From Ferrimonas lipolytica (GTDB lineage Bacteria > Pseudomonadota > Gammaproteobacteria > Enterobacterales > Shewanellaceae): 64,000 nt of DNA. Position 1 is the first letter of the stretch. Each line of letters starts with the position of its first letter. Below the pieces are notes generated by a model. The model made no database searches and had not been told where the DNA came from. It saw only the letters and a list, made by a program, of their open reading frames with translations. The position numbers were made by a program, and so were the translations under genes. The DNA lies in NCBI RefSeq assembly GCF_012295575.1, contig NZ_CP051180.1, positions 1,674,001-1,738,000 on the forward strand. The letters run 5' to 3'. Below are positions 8,586 through 17,966 of the stretch, piece by piece.

Positions 8586-9377
8586 ATGCTATCAGTTCAG
8601 ACTAACTACGCTTCTTTAGTAGGCCAAAACGCACTGACTCAAGCCAACAACGAAATGACTACCGCTATGGAGCGTTTGTCTACCGGTTACCGTATCAACG
8701 GCGCATCTGATGACGCTGCTGGCCTGCAGATTGCTTCCCGTTTAGAAGCAGACTCTACCGCTCTGCAACAGGGTACTCGTAACGTTAACGACGCCATCGC
8801 TATGCTAGAAACTGCTGACGGTGCTTTATCTGAAGTTGAGTCCATCGCTATGCGCATGACCGAGCTGAGTACTCAGTACGGCAGCGCGACTGTAAGTGCC
8901 GACGATCAGGATGCGATTACCGCTGAATTCGACGGTCTTAAAGACGAGTTAATCTCTATCACTACCGAGACTGAATTCGCTGGTGAAGACCTGTTTGGTA
9001 AATTTGATGCTGCAGTGACCGTTGATGCCGGTGTTGGCAAAACCGTAACTGTTGATGCAACTGCTGAGATCGCCGCACTTGATACTGCTATTGCTGCGCT
9101 AGACGTTACCGACATTGCGACTGTTGACACCACTATCGACGCTCTAGGTGACACCCGCTCTGTATTGGGTTCTGGTATCAACCGTCTGCAGCACACCGCC
9201 AACAACAACGCCAACATTGATGAAAACACTCAACAAGCGTTGAGCAACATCAAAGACGCCGATTACGCTACTGAATCTTCTAACATGACTAAGAACGAGA
9301 TGCTGGTTCAAGCTGGCACCAACGTACTGGCTAAGTCAAACCAGAACACCAGCTTGGTAATGAGCCTGTTGGGCTAA
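8586..9377 (+). CDS. lafA: Lateral flagellin LafA
   Basis: 263 residues, a short flagellin. The N-terminal D0/D1 region is typical ('LTQANNEMTTAMERLSTGYR', 'DDAAGLQIASRLEADSTALQ'). The middle is a short Ala/Thr/Val-rich variable segment (about 115-200), and the C-terminal D0 ends 'NVLAKSNQNTSLVMSLLG'. It polymerises into the lateral filament after export with FliS. A ribosome site (AATAGGAAAATAATC) precedes the ATG at 8586. It is monocistronic: a strong terminator follows at 9400. Only one flagellin gene is present in the window. Confidence 0.95.
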   Translation: MLSVQTNYASLVGQNALTQANNEMTTAMERLSTGYRINGASDDAAGLQIASRLEADSTALQQGTRNVNDAIAMLETADGALSEVESIAMRMTELSTQYGSATVSADDQDAITAEFDGLKDELISITTETEFAGEDLFGKFDAAVTVDAGVGKTVTVDATAEIAALDTAIAALDVTDIATVDTTIDALGDTRSVLGSGINRLQHTANNNANIDENTQQALSNIKDADYATESSNMTKNEMLVQAGTNVLAKSNQNTSLVMSLLG

Positions 9378-9399
9378 GGCTAGATAGCCGCTATACTGC

Positions 9400-9426
9400 A
9401 ACAGCTGAGTTCGCTCAGCTGTTTTT
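9400..9426 (+). terminator. Flagellin terminator
   Basis: Perfect hairpin aacagctgag/ctcagctgtt followed by five T residues, 23 bp after the lafA stop. A second long inverted repeat (gtttttgctgg at 9421-9431 with ccagcaaaaac at 9460-9470) overlaps its tail and may strengthen the block before flgM. Confidence 0.85.
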
Positions 9427-9505
9427 GCTGGCTGTATTGGTTAATGCTAATTAGTACAACCAGCAAAAACAGAGCAATCTGTTACCGCTTTGATAGGATC
9501 CACAT

Positions 9506-9811
9506 ATGAATATTTTATCCAACGAGACGCAACGTTCTGCCCAAGTCCGGGTTGAAACCGTCGACAACAGTGCTAAGTCTGATAAGAGTGACGCCACGGT
9601 CGTTGCTCATTCCGCAGCCATAAACATCGAAGAAGTGGCGATATCGTCGCAGTTTCAGCTGTTGGAAGATGGGGCACAACAGTTGGCACAACTACCAGAG
9701 GTCGACATCGACCGCGTAGCCGCATTGAGCGCAGCACTCGCCGATGGCAGCTTTAATATCGATCTTAATGAAATTGCCACGGCAATGACCGACCAACACG
9801 GGAAACGCTAA
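9506..9811 (+). CDS. flgM: Anti-sigma-28 factor FlgM (lateral)
   Basis: 101 residues. The C-terminal half carries the FlgM signature ('LPEVDIDRVAALSAALADGS' followed by FNIDLNEIA), which binds the sigma-28 factor. The N-terminal half is polar and probably disordered, as in FlgM. It should hold LafS inactive until hook completion allows its export. The stop overlaps the flgN start in the TAATG arrangement. In many flagellar clusters flgMN lie beside flgA; here they follow the flagellin gene. Confidence 0.88.
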   Translation: MNILSNETQRSAQVRVETVDNSAKSDKSDATVVAHSAAINIEEVAISSQFQLLEDGAQQLAQLPEVDIDRVAALSAALADGSFNIDLNEIATAMTDQHGKR

Positions 9812-10254
9812 TGTCCACCAATGAGTTGATTCGGGCGCTAGCAAAATCGATCCAGCAAGATGTTCGTCACTATCAAGCTATCGAAACTCAACTGCAGCAG
9901 CAACGTCAGCTGATGCTCGATCGCGCACTGGAGCAACTCACTCAGCTCAATTTCAAGTTAGACAAAGCGTATAGCCAGTTGCAACATCACTCCCAGCAGC
10001 GCCAGCAATGGTTACAAACGTTGGGATTTAGCGGTGATAGTGATGGTTTTGCCGCTTTATTAACACGCCTACCTAAGGCTGTTGCACAACAACTGCAGGA
10101 CAGTCACGGTAAGTTGCTGGCGCAGATGCGTAGCTGTCAAATGCTAAACGACCGCAATGGTCAGTTGTTGATTCAGCAACAGCAGCGACTAAATCAGCTT
10201 TTGAACCCACAACAGGCCCAACAACAACTGAACGACTATGGTCCGATAGCCTAG
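9811..10254 (+). CDS. flgN: FlgN-type chaperone for hook-filament junction proteins
   Basis: 147 residues, almost entirely Gln- and Leu-rich helix ('ELIRALAKSIQQDVRHYQAI', 'RQQWLQTLGFSGDSDGFAAL'), with the 'W/LLxxLGF' element seen in FlgN. FlgN chaperones FlgK and FlgL before export. The call depends partly on the flgM-flgN overlap, since FlgN sequences are weakly conserved. The gene converges on fliJ with a 3-bp gap, and no terminator is visible between them. Confidence 0.78.
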   Translation: MSTNELIRALAKSIQQDVRHYQAIETQLQQQRQLMLDRALEQLTQLNFKLDKAYSQLQHHSQQRQQWLQTLGFSGDSDGFAALLTRLPKAVAQQLQDSHGKLLAQMRSCQMLNDRNGQLLIQQQQRLNQLLNPQQAQQQLNDYGPIA

Positions 10255-10257
10255 TCT

Positions 10258-10692
10258 TTACCAAATACCATCAAGGTTGCCACTATTTTGATGACACCGC
10301 ATTGCGAGCTCATCCAACTGCCGTTGTTCCGCCTTATTCTCACTGATTCTAGCCTGCTCTAAGCGCTGCTCAATCAACCACCGTAACCCCTGTCGACGTT
10401 GCAAAAAGTAGCGCCACAGCTTGTCTAAACGCTGTCGCTCAGTTTGCAACAAGCTGATCTTCTGCTGGTTTTTGTCACTAACCTGCAGCAGTTGAATAGC
10501 CATCTGCTGCTGATTCTGAAGTTGGTTAATGCAGTTGAACTGACCCTGTTGTTGCTGTAAAAACTCAGCAATCTGACGCTCAACTTGCTCCAATTTGGTT
10601 AACCGAGATTGATTATCCGCCCGCTGTTTTCCAATTCGATGTAACTGCTGCTCCATCTGCTCTGCAAGTCGGTCGAGTGCCTTAGTTGCCAT
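10258..10692 (-). CDS. fliJ: Export apparatus coiled-coil protein FliJ
   Basis: 144 residues, a long Gln/Arg-rich antiparallel coiled coil ('DRLAEQMEQQLHRIGKQRAD', 'LIEQRLEQARISENKAEQRQ'). FliJ is the central stalk of the FliI hexamer and contacts FlhA during flagellar type III export. It is the last gene of the minus-strand motY-lafK-fliEFGHIJ operon and overlaps fliI by 11 bp. Its sequence conservation is low; order and coiled-coil character support the name. Confidence 0.85.
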   Translation of the reverse strand: MATKALDRLAEQMEQQLHRIGKQRADNQSRLTKLEQVERQIAEFLQQQQGQFNCINQLQNQQQMAIQLLQVSDKNQQKISLLQTERQRLDKLWRYFLQRRQGLRWLIEQRLEQARISENKAEQRQLDELAMRCHQNSGNLDGIW

Positions 10693-12019
10693 GAGTACCG
10701 AAATGGCTCATTAATTGCTCCAACTGTTGCTTCGCTTCATCGATAGAGACTGCCTGTTGCTGTGACTGCTGCAAATACTCGCTGATCTGTGGGTAGCCCT
10801 TAACAGCCCTATCCAACTCATGATCTTGCCCAGCTTGATAGCCCCCTAGTGGGATCAACTCCTGAACTTCGCGGTAGCGCCCCAATAGATGACGTAAACG
10901 GTTTATATGCGCCATCTGTTCTGGCTGCACCACTTGATCAGCAACGCGAGAAACAGAAGCACCAAGATCGACAGCAGGATAGTGACCCTGCTGAGCCAGC
11001 GAACGGCTTAATACCATATGGCCATCAAGGATGGCTCGAGCGGAATCAGCAATTGGATCTTGTTGGTCATCGCCTTCCGCCAGCACCGTATAAAACGCGG
11101 TCAACGAGCCTTGAGGGTGTTCGCCGTTACCTGCCATTTCGACCAGACTCGGTAGCATCGAAAACACCGATGGCGGATAACCTCGTGTCGCCGGAGGTTC
11201 ACCAACGCTAAGACCAATTTCCCGCTGGGCTTGGGCGTAACGGGTAAGTGAATCCATCAACAGCAACACTCGCTTACCTTCATCACGATAACCACAGGCA
11301 ATCTGATGACACAAGCGCGCAGCTCGCAACCGCATTAACGGCGTTGCATCGGCAGGCGCAGCAATAACAACTGCTTGTTTGCGTCCTGCTTCACCCAGAG
11401 CATGTTCGATAAACTCTCGAACTTCGCGGCCACGCTCACCAATTAAACCGACCACCACTATCTCGGCTTCGGTATAACGGGTCATCATCCCAAGCAACAC
11501 ACTTTTACCCACGCCGGACCCGGCGAACAGCCCTAGCCGCTGGCCCTGACCGATGGGTAAGAGCCCATTAAGTACCCGAACACCAACGTCAAGCTGCTTG
11601 CCAATTGGCTGCCTTAATAACGGATTAGGGCTGTGCATGCGAGCGGGATGGTAACTAACATTGGTGAGTTTGCCGAGGCCGTCAATAGGACGGGCGCAGC
11701 CATCGAGTACCCTTCCTAATAGGCCGTCGCCCAATGGGATTTGCAGGCTGTTTACCGCTGGTCTTATTCTCGCACCAGGCTGTAACCCTTGTACCGACTC
11801 TAACGGCATCAACTGCAGCGCCTGTTTATTGAAACCAACTACTTCTGCTTCAATTTCCGTCCCGGTTGGCGTTTCAACATAGCAGCGCTGGCCAATACCC
11901 AACGTGCACCCAACTGCTTGCATCAATAGTCCGTGAACTTGGGTTAACTTGCCGTAGACCAGTGCCAGTTGAATATCATTCCACTGGATCTCATCAATGG
12001 CGCTGTTAAGTGCGGTCAC
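10682..12019 (-). CDS. fliI: Flagellar export ATPase FliI (lateral)
   Basis: 445 residues. Walker A 'GLFAGSGVGKSVLLGMM' is at about 165-182, Walker B is in 'GKRVLLLMDSLTRYAQ', and the F1-like 'GERGREVREFIEHAL' block is present. The length matches the family. FliI energises unfolding and export of flagellar substrates at the cytoplasmic gate, working with FliH and FliJ. It overlaps fliH by 14 bp. All catalytic motifs look intact, so the export engine should be functional. Confidence 0.95.
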   Translation of the reverse strand: MTALNSAIDEIQWNDIQLALVYGKLTQVHGLLMQAVGCTLGIGQRCYVETPTGTEIEAEVVGFNKQALQLMPLESVQGLQPGARIRPAVNSLQIPLGDGLLGRVLDGCARPIDGLGKLTNVSYHPARMHSPNPLLRQPIGKQLDVGVRVLNGLLPIGQGQRLGLFAGSGVGKSVLLGMMTRYTEAEIVVVGLIGERGREVREFIEHALGEAGRKQAVVIAAPADATPLMRLRAARLCHQIACGYRDEGKRVLLLMDSLTRYAQAQREIGLSVGEPPATRGYPPSVFSMLPSLVEMAGNGEHPQGSLTAFYTVLAEGDDQQDPIADSARAILDGHMVLSRSLAQQGHYPAVDLGASVSRVADQVVQPEQMAHINRLRHLLGRYREVQELIPLGGYQAGQDHELDRAVKGYPQISEYLQQSQQQAVSIDEAKQQLEQLMSHFGTHGN

Positions 12020-12683
12020 AGGTTAGGTGCTCCACCAATTTTTCCATACAAGCTTGCAATCGGAGCTCAGCCGAGGCGTCTGCTTCGCTCTGCTCGGTTT
12101 CCACGATAAGATCGCCAATATTCAGCTCAGGATCGCTGTCCAACTGCCATGCAGCTAACTGTGGCAGAGCCGCGATAGCCTTATGGGTTGCAGGGTGCAG
12201 CCGAACGCGAACCTGTTGCGCTCCAGAAGGTAACGACGCCAAGGTGTCCTCAATCAAAGGGACAATCCGCTCCGGTTGCAGCTGCAGCTCTTGCCGAATT
12301 ACCTTGTCGCAAATCTGTTGTACCAGCGCAATGATAACCTGTTGCTGTTGCACGAGCTGCTGTTGATGATGTTGCAACAACTGTTGTTTAATCGCTTCAA
12401 TCGGCACCGTGAGTTGCAACAACTCCTGCTCAGATTGCTTCTTACTGGCGGCAAGCCCTTGCGCCTCACCAACTAAGTAGCCCTCTTTCTTTCCTTGCTG
12501 GTAACCCTGCTTTTGGCCTTGTTGCAGCCCCTCTTGGGTGCCCTGCTCTAACCCTGCTTGGTAACCTTTATCGATGGCATCTTGGTAACTGCTCCACTGG
12601 CTTTGCTGCTCACTGTCGAGTGCCATAAAGCGGTAGTTGCGTGCGTCAACATTAGCCAAACGCCAACTGGATTGGTTCATCAA
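12006..12683 (-). CDS. fliH: FliI regulator FliH (lateral)
   Basis: 225 residues. Residues about 34-80 show the glycine-spaced helix repeats typical of FliH ('GLEQGTQEGLQQGQKQGYQQ'). A Gln-rich coiled coil follows, then a C-terminal domain ('VRVRLHPATHKAIAALPQLA') resembling the peripheral stator of F/V-ATPases. FliH binds FliI as a dimer and docks it to the C-ring FliN. It overlaps fliG by 4 bp and fliI by 14 bp, in the expected order. Confidence 0.9.
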   Translation of the reverse strand: MMNQSSWRLANVDARNYRFMALDSEQQSQWSSYQDAIDKGYQAGLEQGTQEGLQQGQKQGYQQGKKEGYLVGEAQGLAASKKQSEQELLQLTVPIEAIKQQLLQHHQQQLVQQQQVIIALVQQICDKVIRQELQLQPERIVPLIEDTLASLPSGAQQVRVRLHPATHKAIAALPQLAAWQLDSDPELNIGDLIVETEQSEADASAELRLQACMEKLVEHLTCDRT

Positions 12684-13690
12684 TCCACCACCTGATCTTC
12701 AAACAACTGCAGTTCCAGCTCGCCCTGCTCCATCATTAACTTAGCTTTTAGCATCAGCTCCGTTCGTGCTGCGGCGGCCTGCGATGACGGCACCGAACCA
12801 AGTGCTTGCATCTCGCTGGTCAAGCCCTGAACCATGCGTTTAGGCAGCGCATTCATAATGGCGTTACGGACACCTTCGTTAGCGCCTTTAAGGGCCATTG
12901 CCAGTAGCTGAGGTTCAACCTGAGCAACCAAAGACTGCAATACATCATCCTTCTGACGGCCAAGCACAGCAAAGTCGAACATTCTCGACTCGACCTGCTC
13001 TGCCACGTTGTGGTCCTGTTCGCGCAAGGTTTTAAGCAGTACCTCTTGCTTACCGGAGAAGTTATTAACGATATCTGCAACCCGTTTGATGCCATCCACT
13101 TTAGGGGCTTTGGTTTGGTTGGAGCGCAAGATACAGCGCTCAATGAGCTGTTCTACTTCATCAACCGCGGCGTTGTTGACCTTTTCCATCGTCGCAATCC
13201 GGTAGAGTAGATCGTCATGACTTGACTCTGGCAACAATGCCAACACGGTGGCTGACTTTTTCGAGGTAAGCATCGCCAATAAGTTGGCCTGCATCTGGTG
13301 ATGTTCTTGTGCTAGTTCATCCGCTAAGAGCAGGTCATCAACCCACTCTAAACGCTGCACCGCGTCATAGACATCATAACCATAGACTTGCTCAATCAAG
13401 CTTTTAGAGGCAGATTGGCCGACCGCATCGTGAAGAATGCGACCAAGCAGGTCGCGGCTGGCTTTTTTAATGCCGGCATTCTTTTTGTATAGATCGAAAA
13501 AGTTGGCCAACACCGAGCTGGCGTTACTGTTACTGACCTGTCGCAGTGATGCCATAGTCTGAGTTAGCTTTTGAATATCTACCGATGGTAATCGCTGCAT
13601 CACTTGACTGGCCTGACTTTCAGGCAAGCTCAACAAGATCATTGCCGCTTGTTCAACCCGATCTAATTCCCGTGGCTGGTTATCGTTCAT
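12680..13690 (-). CDS. fliG: Rotor/switch protein FliG (lateral)
   Basis: 336 residues, usual length. The N-terminal domain ('ELDRVEQAAMILLSLPESQA') binds FliF. The middle armadillo part and the C-terminal torque domain ('LLAMALKGANEGVRNAIMNA', 'LPKRMVQGLTSEMQAL') carry the charged helix that meets the stator. FliG converts ion flow through LafT/LafU into rotation. One base separates it from the fliF stop, and it overlaps fliH. All three domains are present and in order. Confidence 0.94.
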   Translation of the reverse strand: MNDNQPRELDRVEQAAMILLSLPESQASQVMQRLPSVDIQKLTQTMASLRQVSNSNASSVLANFFDLYKKNAGIKKASRDLLGRILHDAVGQSASKSLIEQVYGYDVYDAVQRLEWVDDLLLADELAQEHHQMQANLLAMLTSKKSATVLALLPESSHDDLLYRIATMEKVNNAAVDEVEQLIERCILRSNQTKAPKVDGIKRVADIVNNFSGKQEVLLKTLREQDHNVAEQVESRMFDFAVLGRQKDDVLQSLVAQVEPQLLAMALKGANEGVRNAIMNALPKRMVQGLTSEMQALGSVPSSQAAAARTELMLKAKLMMEQGELELQLFEDQVVD

Positions 13691-15367
13691 CTAGCGGTCC
13701 TCACCATTTAGCATCAACTCGATCACTTCTGCGACTTTCTCTGGGGCCTGCTCAGCAAGTAAACCAAGGTGTTCCAACTGCACATCTAAGGTGGCATCTG
13801 ACGCTGGAACCAACGGGATCTGGGCCAAGTTTTGTTGTAACTCAAGCTGGTCTGGTGATGCTTCACTGGCCGCGGCTACTACAGCATTACCAACTGAGGC
13901 TGGCATGGTCGCAGGGCTTGCAGCGCTTTCCGCTTTACCGTCCTGCTGTTTTTCGTGGCTGCGAGTAATAGATCGCACCAATGGTTTAACCACCACAAAT
14001 AGCATCAGCAGGGTTAAAACAATGCCGATAGCAATACGGATATAAGCTTGGTTGTTGCTCTCGTGCCACCACACGGTAGGTTGCACTTCAATCGGTTCAA
14101 GCGCTCTAAATGGCAGCGAAGCCATACTGAATTGGTCATCTCGCGTGACGGAAAATCCAACTGCATCCTTAATCATGGTTTCAATGCTAGCCACTTGTGC
14201 AGGCTGCAGTGCCAGTTCATTAACGACTTGTTGATTCAACAGTACTGAAACAGATAACGATTCAAGATCACCACGTTGCTTACGCACTCGTGACACCGTC
14301 CGCCCGACCTCAAATTGACGGTTCAACTGTTCGTCTTGATTGGTGACATCGACTGATTTAACCGCACCAGACTCATCTTCACCAATGCCAGTGTCGATTG
14401 GCATATTAGCCAGCGCTCCAGGTACACCTGTCGCATTCGGTAGGGTACGACTGGTACTGTTACTGCTCTCTTGCGTCAACACGGTGTTGGGATCTAACAG
14501 TTCACGGGTTTCATCTACTTTGTCAAAGTTCACTTGCGCGGAAATCTGTACCCGATAGTTACCAAAACCAACTAAAGGCTCCAGCATCGAACTAGCACGC
14601 TCGATCAAGGTGCGTTCGAGTTGCTGCTGATAGTGGGTATCGTGCTCACTTAATCCCAAGGCATCGGCATTACCACTGCCGCTGAGGAGTTGCCCCTGCT
14701 GATCGACAACCCGGACAGCCGAGGTAGTTAGCCCGGTAATACTACCGGCTACTAAATTAACGATGCCGGTCACTTGGGCACGGGCCAGCTGAGAGCCTTG
14801 TTCCAGCTCCAGTAGCACTGATGCCGTCGGCTTTGGATCGTCTTTGCGCATAAACACTTGCGCCTTTGGTATGGCCAAGTGAACCCGCGCTGTACGGACC
14901 TGCTGTAAGCCCATAATCGTCCGTGCAAGCTCCCCCTCGAGCGCTTGGCGATAACGGGCTTGTTCCATAAACTGGCTGCTGGTCATGTCGCCTTGAAAGC
15001 CGTCATAACCGCTTGGCAAACGGGCCTGAATACCTCGAGCCGCCATCATCATGCGAATTTTACCGACGCTGTCGTCGGCAACTAAGATGGTGCCGTCTTT
15101 CGGTGATATCTGGTAACGGATGCCTTCAGCTTCGAGAACCTCAATTACTTGGGCGCTATCGAAATTTTCTTGAGCGCCATAGATTGGCCGATACTTAACG
15201 GTAACCGACCAAAGAATCATGACAATACAGCATGCTACTACGACGGATAGTAGGGCCACTAAGGCCATACCAACACTCGGGTTTTTCAATCTTTTGAACT
15301 TTGCCGCAATGCCGCTGGCGCTGAGCTCCGATGAAGTTAACGGAGCTTCACGAACGAGGGTTGTCAT
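13691..15367 (-). CDS. fliF: MS-ring protein FliF (lateral)
   Basis: 558 residues. There is a first membrane helix at about 32-54 and a YscJ/FliF ring-building domain ('YRPIYGAQENFDSAQVIEVL', 'RQALEGELARTIMGLQQVRT'). A large periplasmic beta-collar region and a second helix ('IAIGIVLTLLMLFVVVKPLV' near 445) follow, then a cytoplasmic tail that binds FliG. FliF is the inner-membrane platform on which rotor and export gate assemble. It lies 8 bp after fliE, the standard order. Confidence 0.95.
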   Translation of the reverse strand: MTTLVREAPLTSSELSASGIAAKFKRLKNPSVGMALVALLSVVVACCIVMILWSVTVKYRPIYGAQENFDSAQVIEVLEAEGIRYQISPKDGTILVADDSVGKIRMMMAARGIQARLPSGYDGFQGDMTSSQFMEQARYRQALEGELARTIMGLQQVRTARVHLAIPKAQVFMRKDDPKPTASVLLELEQGSQLARAQVTGIVNLVAGSITGLTTSAVRVVDQQGQLLSGSGNADALGLSEHDTHYQQQLERTLIERASSMLEPLVGFGNYRVQISAQVNFDKVDETRELLDPNTVLTQESSNSTSRTLPNATGVPGALANMPIDTGIGEDESGAVKSVDVTNQDEQLNRQFEVGRTVSRVRKQRGDLESLSVSVLLNQQVVNELALQPAQVASIETMIKDAVGFSVTRDDQFSMASLPFRALEPIEVQPTVWWHESNNQAYIRIAIGIVLTLLMLFVVVKPLVRSITRSHEKQQDGKAESAASPATMPASVGNAVVAAASEASPDQLELQQNLAQIPLVPASDATLDVQLEHLGLLAEQAPEKVAEVIELMLNGEDR

Positions 15368-15375
15368 TGAAAATC

Positions 15376-15717
15376 CTATATCGCCATATTCATAATTTCA
15401 TCGAGGGCTTGCACCAGTCGATTTCGTACTTGCACCATCGCGGTAAACGACAGCCCTGCCTTTTGCGTAGCAACCATAGCCCCAACTAAATCATCGCTAT
15501 GGCCTAACTCTACCGCTTTGACCAATTCGCTCGACGCCAGTTGTTCGTTGTTGATGGCGTTTAACTTGTATTGCATCAAGTCGCCAAAGGAACCCGGATC
15601 GGTTCCTTGCACGAACTGATCGAAATCTGCCGGTGCAATATTGCCTTCAAACCGATCTTGCTTAATGGCAGCATCGCTGACATTGAGCAGCTCAGTACCA
15701 ATTGCTGAAATTGCCAT
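15376..15717 (-). CDS. fliE: MS-ring/rod junction protein FliE (lateral)
   Basis: 113 residues, the normal FliE size. The conserved C-terminal block reads 'GLSFTAMVQVRNRLVQALDE' and ends 'IMNMAI', matching FliE's 'SFQaMvqVRNKLVeAYqEIM' pattern. FliE is exported early and joins the MS ring to the proximal rod. It follows lafK by about 18 bp and precedes fliF by 8 bp on the same strand. Confidence 0.92.
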   Translation of the reverse strand: MAISAIGTELLNVSDAAIKQDRFEGNIAPADFDQFVQGTDPGSFGDLMQYKLNAINNEQLASSELVKAVELGHSDDLVGAMVATQKAGLSFTAMVQVRNRLVQALDEIMNMAI

Positions 15718-15735
15718 TATTTAATTCTCCTGCTG

Positions 15736-17025
15736 TTAAAAGCTGGCAACATTTTTGAGTTGTTCATCAATATCGATGCCGTTGTCGCGCATTTGAGCAA
15801 GCTTGTAACGCAGTGCTCGAGGAGTTATCCCGAGCTCTTCAGCGCAACGACTGCGGCTGCCGCCCTGCTGCTTCAGTATGTCGACGATGTATTGAAATTC
15901 GATCTGCTTTTTTGATTTAGCGATGGTTTTTGCTGTCGACACCGGTGCCGCCTTGGGCGTTGTAAGCCCCAAATCACTGGGCTGTAGACTCGCGCCATGG
16001 CGCATAACTAGCGCTCGCTGAATGCGGTTGTCTAGCTCGCGGACATTGCCGGGCCAACTGTGAGCAATCAGTGCGCTTTTGGCTGCGCTGCTGAACTGAC
16101 ATTGGCCAGCGTTGTACTGCATTTCATAATGGCCAAGTAAACTTTGTGCGATGGGAAGGATATCTTCACAACGATCTCTTAACGGTACGATGTGCAGCGG
16201 CAAAACGTCGAGACGGTAAAATAGGTCTTGGCGGAAGCGCCCTGCAGCCACTTCTTGACGCAGATCTTTGTTGGTCGCAGCGATGATCTTAATATCAAGT
16301 TTCACCGCCGTATGGCTACCTAGACGCTCAACCTCACGCTCCTGCAATACCCGTAACAGTTTGGCTTGTAACATTGGTGACATCTCGCTGATCTCATCCA
16401 ACAGCAAAGTTCCGTGGTTGGCGTACTCAAACTTACCCATTTTTTCAGCATAGGCGTTGGTAAAGGCACCTTTAACGTGACCAAATAACAACGCTTCCAA
16501 CATGCTGTCTGGAATTGCGGCACAATTGACACTTACAAATGAATGTTTCGCTCGCGGCGATTGTTCGTGGATATAACGGGCCACCCGTTCCTTACCGACG
16601 CCACTCTCACCGGTCAGCAGTACCGTTGCTGGCACCAACGCAGCCCGTTGCGCCAGCATCATCATCTGTCGGCTCACCGGAGCAACCGAAATAAACGAAC
16701 CGTCATTGCTGTGAACCTTGCGCAAGCGTACAAACAGCTGTTCTAGCTGGATCGGCTCTATTGGCAGCAGCAGATAATCGTCGGCGCCGTTGGCCAGCGC
16801 GGTGCTCGCTAAATTACAGTCGTCGGCTTCAATCAAGGCGATCTTGGTAGTTGCAGCAGCTTGTTTGAGGCTAGTAGCAACATGAGATTCACCTTGGCCT
16901 TGCAGTGACACCAAGGCAACGTCGCTGTGACCATCGGTTACTGCTTGCCACCCTAACTTCGCTAATGTGCGCTGTTGGGTTAAATCAAGTTCAATGCCGT
17001 TTAGTTGATATAGCATCATTACCAT
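15736..17025 (-). CDS. lafK: Sigma-54-dependent lateral flagellar master activator LafK
   Basis: 429 residues. The N-terminal receiver-like domain (1-105) lacks an obvious phospho-acceptor Asp, as in FlrA/FleQ/LafK. The AAA+ domain has Walker A 'TGESGVGKERVARY' and Walker B 'GTLLLDEIS', and the arginine-finger region 'RFRQDLFYRLDVLPLH' is intact. A Fis-type HTH ends the protein ('SRSRCAEELGITPRALRYKL'). The sigma-54 contact loop reads GAFTNA (residues about 186-191) instead of GAFTGA. It should switch on early lateral operons with RpoN. It overlaps motY by 7 bp. Confidence 0.9.
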   Translation of the reverse strand: MVMMLYQLNGIELDLTQQRTLAKLGWQAVTDGHSDVALVSLQGQGESHVATSLKQAAATTKIALIEADDCNLASTALANGADDYLLLPIEPIQLEQLFVRLRKVHSNDGSFISVAPVSRQMMMLAQRAALVPATVLLTGESGVGKERVARYIHEQSPRAKHSFVSVNCAAIPDSMLEALLFGHVKGAFTNAYAEKMGKFEYANHGTLLLDEISEMSPMLQAKLLRVLQEREVERLGSHTAVKLDIKIIAATNKDLRQEVAAGRFRQDLFYRLDVLPLHIVPLRDRCEDILPIAQSLLGHYEMQYNAGQCQFSSAAKSALIAHSWPGNVRELDNRIQRALVMRHGASLQPSDLGLTTPKAAPVSTAKTIAKSKKQIEFQYIVDILKQQGGSRSRCAEELGITPRALRYKLAQMRDNGIDIDEQLKNVASF

Positions 17026-17966
17026 GCTCCATCGACAGGTTTACTTAGGGTGTTACGCAAGTCGACCTCGGAACCAGCATCATTTACCGATTGGTGCCCT
17101 TTCAACAATAAACGGACATTGACCCGACGGTTTAGCTGCATTCCTGCGGCAGTGCGGTTGCTCGCAATGGGATAGCGGTCACCGTGGCCACGTGCTTCAA
17201 TCATTGCAGCTGGAACCCCGACAGCGATTAACCCCTCTACAACGTCATCACTGCGTGCACGACTAAGCACCAGATTCTCCAGCGAGTCTCCTGCACTATC
17301 GGTGTGCGCATCTACCATCACTTTGGTAATTCGAGGATCAGCATCTACATATGCAGCAACAGCACTCAGTTCTTGTTGCTGCTGCTCGTTAATACGCACC
17401 TGTCCTGACGCCAGGTTAAATTGAATATTGCGAATCTGCTCGAACGAACGTGGTAATAGCTGTTGCTGGCAGTTAAGAAACTGTTCTACCGCAATACTGG
17501 AGTTGACGTTGGTAGCAACGACTTGCCATTGGCGATCACCGGCATGAACTTTCGTTTGCCACTGCCAACCACGCATTAGAGCCTGTAAGAATAGCTCGAC
17601 CTGTTGCTCTGAGCTGGCCACATTAGCATGCCACTGCAGTGCCCCTTGATAAGGCACCACCGACTCCTTTGACTGCCATGCAGGGAAGGTAATCTCAATC
17701 GGTGATTCGGATTCGGGCTGCTGCAACCATTGCGCATGCAACTCCAATCGAGATGGGTAGCCAGCCTTATTGAACAGTACATATTCCCCAAAACCATCAA
17801 CAGGGTGGCTCAAACTGCATTGGAACTTACTGCCATGATAGTCCCACCTTGCCAAATCGATATCAGTGGCTATGTTGACGTTTAGTGGTAAAGCGTGGGC
17901 ATGGTTGATTGCCACGGCAAACAGCATAAAGAACGTAGATATCAAATTGTGAAGTCGTATATTCAT
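17019..17966 (-). CDS. motY: Sodium/proton motor T-ring protein MotY (lateral)
   Basis: 315 residues. A signal peptide (1-25, ending AHA) leads into a beta-rich N-terminal domain with 'KFQCSLSHPVDGFGEYVLFN', as in MotY, where paired cysteines are usual. A C-terminal OmpA-like domain follows ('VMVDAHTDSAGDSLENLVLS', 'NRTAAGMQLNRRVNVRLLLK'). MotY forms the periplasmic T-ring that recruits stators. Lateral motY next to lafK is known from Vibrio parahaemolyticus. It heads the minus-strand operon and diverges from parM across a 684-bp gap. Confidence 0.88.
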   Translation of the reverse strand: MNIRLHNLISTFFMLFAVAINHAHALPLNVNIATDIDLARWDYHGSKFQCSLSHPVDGFGEYVLFNKAGYPSRLELHAQWLQQPESESPIEITFPAWQSKESVVPYQGALQWHANVASSEQQVELFLQALMRGWQWQTKVHAGDRQWQVVATNVNSSIAVEQFLNCQQQLLPRSFEQIRNIQFNLASGQVRINEQQQQELSAVAAYVDADPRITKVMVDAHTDSAGDSLENLVLSRARSDDVVEGLIAVGVPAAMIEARGHGDRYPIASNRTAAGMQLNRRVNVRLLLKGHQSVNDAGSEVDLRNTLSKPVDGAW

